In this document: piece after piece, positions 61,177 through 64,000 of the stretch
How the letters are laid out: each line of letters begins with the position of its first letter
Position numbering within the stretch: the first letter of the stretch is position 1
From: Gemmatimonadota bacterium
Lineage (GTDB): Bacteria; Gemmatimonadota; Gemmatimonadetes; Longimicrobiales; Gaopeijiaceae
Reading direction: 5' to 3'
Length of the DNA: 64,000 nucleotides
Assembly (NCBI GenBank): GCA_022560615.1
Contig: JADFSR010000018.1
Location: 1 to 64,000 of the forward strand
Program-made: the position numbers and the translations under genes
Notes under the pieces: model-generated
Database searches by the model: none
What the model was told of the DNA's origin: nothing
Seen by the model: only the letters and a program-made list of their open reading frames with translations

Positions 61177-62427
61177 ATGCCGGACCTCAGACTGACTCCC
61201 CGACGCCCGTGGAAGGATAGGCACGTCGTTCTGGGGGTCACCGGGGGGATCGCGGCGTACAAGTCGATTCAGGTCGCCCGCGATCTGACGCTCCTGGGAG
61301 CCAAGGTCGACTCGGTTCTCACCCGGTCGGCTCAAGAGTTCGTAGCACCCCTCAGTTTCGAGGGTGTCACAGGCCGACCCGCGCTGACAGATCTTTTCTC
61401 CGCAGGTCGAGCTGAAGGAGCCGCGCTCCACATCCGCCTCGCGCGCGAGGCCGATGTGATCTGTGTCGCGCCGGCAACGGCGGATCTTCTGGCACGCGCC
61501 GCCCAGGGCCGCTCCGACGACCTCATCTGTACGACGCTGCTCGCGACGAGGGCGCCGGTCATCCTCTGTCCAGCGATGAACGACAAGATGTTCTCGCATC
61601 CGCAGGTCCAAGCGAACCTGGCACACCTCCGGGACAAGCTCGCTTACACCGTGGCCGGGCCGGCCGAAGGGGCGCTCGCGGTGGGCGAAGGGGAGGGCCC
61701 CGGCCGCATGATCGAGCCGTGGCAGATCGAAGAGCATGTCGGTCGGGCGCTGGCGGGCGAAGGCCCACTCACGGGAAAGCGCGTGTTGGTCACCGCAGGT
61801 CCGACGCGTGAGGCGATCGACCCGGTACGCTACCTGGGCAACCGCTCTTCTGGCCGCATGGGCTTCGCGATCGCGCAGGCGGCCTGGCGGCACGGCGCGG
61901 CGGTCACGCTCGTCTCTGGACCCACCGCGCTCGAGATCCCCGTCGGGGTCGACCTGATTCCAGTAGAGAGCGCGGTCGAAATGCACGATGTCGTCAAGGG
62001 GCTGGTCTCTTCCGCGGATGTGACGGTATTCGCGGCGGCGGTTGCGGACTTCCGGCCCCTCGAGGTGAGAGATCAGAAGGTGAAGCGTGCCGACACCGGC
62101 GATACTCTGACTGTGCGACTGATCGCGAACCCGGACGTGGCGGCCGATACAGTGGGGCTTCGCAAAGAGGGAAGTTTGGCGGTCGGCTTTGCGCTCGAAA
62201 CGAACGACCTGCTGGCGAACGCCCAGAAGAAGCTCGAGGCGAAGGGGTTCGACCTCTTGGTGGCGAACGACGCAACGGAGGCCGGCTCGGGCTTCGAGGT
62301 TCCGACCAATCGCGTCACCATCCTGTCCAGCGATGGCGTTCCGGAAGAACTTCCCCTCATGAGCAAGGAAGCTGTCGCCGAGGAGCTGATCGAGCGCCTG
62401 TTGCACCGCCTGGACGGCGAAGCGTGA
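61177..62427 (+). CDS. coaBC: Bifunctional phosphopantothenoylcysteine decarboxylase / phosphopantothenate-cysteine ligase
   Basis: 416 aa. CoaC half (about residues 1-185): VVLGVTGGIAAYKSIQVARD, ADVICVAPATADLLARAAQG, LLATRAPVILCPAMNDKMF (the PAMN(D/H) motif). CoaB half: RVLVTAGPTREAIDPVRYLG, NRSSGRMGFAIAQAA, AAVADFRP, SLAVGFALETNDL, VANDA and VTILSSDG. Makes 4'-phosphopantetheine from phosphopantothenate and Cys for coenzyme A. The ATG is 3 bp after the palindromic element and has no visible Shine-Dalgarno, so translation may depend on the element or on an upstream signal. Stop overlaps the next start (GTGA). Confidence 0.94.
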   Translation: MPDLRLTPRRPWKDRHVVLGVTGGIAAYKSIQVARDLTLLGAKVDSVLTRSAQEFVAPLSFEGVTGRPALTDLFSAGRAEGAALHIRLAREADVICVAPATADLLARAAQGRSDDLICTTLLATRAPVILCPAMNDKMFSHPQVQANLAHLRDKLAYTVAGPAEGALAVGEGEGPGRMIEPWQIEEHVGRALAGEGPLTGKRVLVTAGPTREAIDPVRYLGNRSSGRMGFAIAQAAWRHGAAVTLVSGPTALEIPVGVDLIPVESAVEMHDVVKGLVSSADVTVFAAAVADFRPLEVRDQKVKRADTGDTLTVRLIANPDVAADTVGLRKEGSLAVGFALETNDLLANAQKKLEAKGFDLLVANDATEAGSGFEVPTNRVTILSSDGVPEELPLMSKEAVAEELIERLLHRLDGEA

Positions 62428-63158
62428 CTGGCCGCCGTTCTCTGCGAACGGAAGCTGCACGACTATTTCGTCAGCGCGCCGAGATCGGCGCGACCGACCT
62501 GTTCCTGGATAGCCTTACGCGGGAAGAGGCGCTCAGGCTCGTGGCAGCCGCCCCGGAAGCCACCGGGTCTCGGGCCGGTGGAGGAGCCCTCCCCGTGCTG
62601 CCGACGTCCTACACGGAGCTGCGGGACGCCGCGATGTCTTGCACACTGTGTCGGCTAGCCGAGGGCCGCACCAACGTCGTGTTCTCGGATGGGTCCCAGA
62701 GTGCGCGACTCATGGTGGTCGGTGAGGCTCCCGGTGCCAACGAGGACAAGACCGGACTTCCGTTCGTCGGCCAGGCGGGCAAGTTCCTGGACCTGTTGCT
62801 GGCCACCGTGGATCTCTCGCGGGAGGACTCGGTCTACATCTGCAACGTGATCAAGTGCAGGCCGCCCGGGAACCGGAATCCGATGCCCGACGAGATCGAG
62901 GCGTGTTCCCCCTACCTGAGAAAGCAGATCGAGCTCATCCAGCCCGAGGTGCTGCTCGCGGTCGGAACGTTCGCGGCGCAGCTTCTCACCGGTCGACAAA
63001 AAATCGCCCTGGGCAAGCTTCGCGGAGAGGTTCACAGCTACCAGGGGGTCCCCCTCGTGGTGACGTATCACCCGGCGGCGCTGTTGCGGAATCCGAAGTG
63101 GACCCGGGCGTTTTGGGACGACCTGCAGCTACTCAGGGGCGTAATGAATGGCGCCTAG
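62424..63158 (+). CDS. Uracil-DNA glycosylase, family 4 type (4Fe-4S)
   Basis: 244 aa, GTG start. Motif A GEAPGANEDKTGLPFVGQAG, then SVYICNVIKCRPPGNRNPMP and motif B VVTYHPAALLRNP. Cys residues in CTLCRLAEG, CNVIKC.., EACSPYL would hold the [4Fe-4S] cluster. Removes uracil from DNA after cytosine deamination. Annotated in many genomes as SPO1-type DNA polymerase-related UDG. The first about 55 residues are a family-typical extension. It precedes dnaB, so replication and repair functions are together. Confidence 0.93.
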   Translation: MTGRRSLRTEAARLFRQRAEIGATDLFLDSLTREEALRLVAAAPEATGSRAGGGALPVLPTSYTELRDAAMSCTLCRLAEGRTNVVFSDGSQSARLMVVGEAPGANEDKTGLPFVGQAGKFLDLLLATVDLSREDSVYICNVIKCRPPGNRNPMPDEIEACSPYLRKQIELIQPEVLLAVGTFAAQLLTGRQKIALGKLRGEVHSYQGVPLVVTYHPAALLRNPKWTRAFWDDLQLLRGVMNGA

Positions 63159-63193
63159 GTTGTGCGCTTGACGGCGTATTTACCTTAGGAGTA

Positions 63194-64000
63194 ATGGAAG
63201 CCTCACCGAACTTCGCCCAGGCCGTATTCGATCGGATCCCTCCGTTCTCGCTCGAGGCGGAGACCGCCGTATTGGGCGGCATGCTGATCGACCGGGACGC
63301 AGTGCCGCGGGCCGTCGAGTTCCTCAACGACTCCATGTTCTATCGGGAGGCGAACCGACGGCTCTACCGGGCCATGGTCCGCCTCTTCGAGCGCGGGGAC
63401 GTGATCGACGTGATCACGGTCTCGGAGGAGCTCAAGAAGACCGGCGAGATGGAAGCGGCCGGGGGGTTCGACTATCTCGCCGCGCTCGTCGATGCCGTGC
63501 CCACGGCGGCCAACCTCGAGTATCACGCGCGCATCGTTCGCGACAAGGCGTTGCTGCGGCGACTCGTCGAGCAATCGTCGCAAATCATCCGCGATGTCTA
63601 TGACCAGGGTGAGCGCGAGGTCGATGAGATCCTCGATCAAGCGGAAGCCCGGATCTTCCAGGTCGCGGAGAGCCACAAGCGAGAGGGCTTCGTCTGGATC
63701 AAAGAGGTCCTTTGGTCGACGTTCGAGCACATCGAGCGGCTTCAGGAGTCCGACAGTGGCATCACGGGCGTGGCCACCGGATTCCGGGACCTCGACCGCA
63801 TGACGACCGGGCTGCAGAAGGGTGACCTGGCGATCGTCGCGGGGCGCCCCTCGATGGGTAAGACGTCGTGGGTGCTCAACGTCACCGCGAATGCCGCGAT
63901 CTCGAACAACATTCCGGTCGCTGTCTTCTCACTCGAGATGTCGGCCGAGCAGCTCGTCCAGCGACTCCTGTGCGCCGAAGGGCGTATCGACGCGCTGAAG
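63194..64000 (+). CDS. dnaB: Replicative DNA helicase DnaB (N-terminal 269 residues, cut by window edge)
   Basis: ATG with TTAGGAGTA upstream. N-terminal domain: RIPPFSLEAETAVLGGMLID, FYREANRRLYRAMVRLFERG, AAGGFDYLAALVDAVPTAAN. The linker helix is followed by the RecA-like domain with GITGVATGFRDLDRMTTGLQ, KGDLAIVAGRPSMGKTSWVL (Walker A, GRPSMGKT) and AVFSLEMSAEQLVQRLLCAE. Hexameric helicase that unwinds DNA at the fork. The rest lies beyond 64000. Confidence 0.96.
   Translation, partial: MEASPNFAQAVFDRIPPFSLEAETAVLGGMLIDRDAVPRAVEFLNDSMFYREANRRLYRAMVRLFERGDVIDVITVSEELKKTGEMEAAGGFDYLAALVDAVPTAANLEYHARIVRDKALLRRLVEQSSQIIRDVYDQGEREVDEILDQAEARIFQVAESHKREGFVWIKEVLWSTFEHIERLQESDSGITGVATGFRDLDRMTTGLQKGDLAIVAGRPSMGKTSWVLNVTANAAISNNIPVAVFSLEMSAEQLVQRLLCAEGRIDALK

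Overview
The window is GC-rich and gene-dense. It most resembles a marine or sediment member of Gemmatimonadota. This is an inference from the order pepA - TonB-plug protein - yicC - gmk - rpoZ - coaBC - udg - dnaB, a remnant of the Gemmatimonadota-style Ser/Thr kinase N-terminus, a monomeric NADP isocitrate dehydrogenase, and many secreted peptidases and beta-lactamase-fold hydrolases. The envelope is Gram-negative: lipoproteins, a LolA-like protein, an outer-membrane barrel and a TonB-plug protein.

Layout. 1-4.2 kb is a scar of mobile DNA. It holds a truncated tannase-like gene, three gene fragments joined end to end (kinase, amidohydrolase, tyrosine integrase), tRNA-Leu(CAA), a four-gene cassette of unknown function (1932-3183), a decayed phage muramidase and a partial second tRNA-Leu copy. 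4.2-12 kb has citrate synthase, an MBL hydrolase, an M1 peptidase and the error-prone polymerase DnaE2. 12-16.3 kb is accessory: an ECF sigma factor, an RND-adaptor-like fragment and two small toxin-antitoxin-like pairs. 16.4-18 kb has an OsmC gene with one in-frame UGA at the catalytic cysteine position (probable selenoprotein) and class I aldolase. 18-30 kb has a peptidase/transporter/SDR operon, a secreted protein, an M20 peptidase, two serine hydrolases, a TRAP binding protein and a PhoD phosphatase. 30-40.8 kb has a decayed alcohol dehydrogenase, VapBC, an M28 peptidase, a transketolase-like enzyme, an aminotransferase and a two-component system. 40.8-46.2 kb is a LolA-like/ABC/outer-membrane operon. 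47-49.2 kb holds imuB-DUF6504. 49.3-64 kb is mostly core: thioredoxin, gamma-glutamyltransferase, isocitrate dehydrogenase, a YbdK-type ligase, then the pepA-to-dnaB cluster, which is interrupted by a 321-bp palindromic element just before coaBC.

How parts work together. dnaE2 and imuB lie 37 kb apart but share a 17/18-identical sequence embedded in the same promoter geometry (TTGCAY-N17-TATCTT), so they probably form one damage-induced mutagenesis regulon. The peptidases, GGT, SSS and TRAP components suggest a heterotroph that feeds on peptides and organic acids.

The strongest novelty candidates are the UGA-containing OsmC gene, the shared mutagenesis operator, the four-gene cassette and the palindromic element upstream of coaBC.
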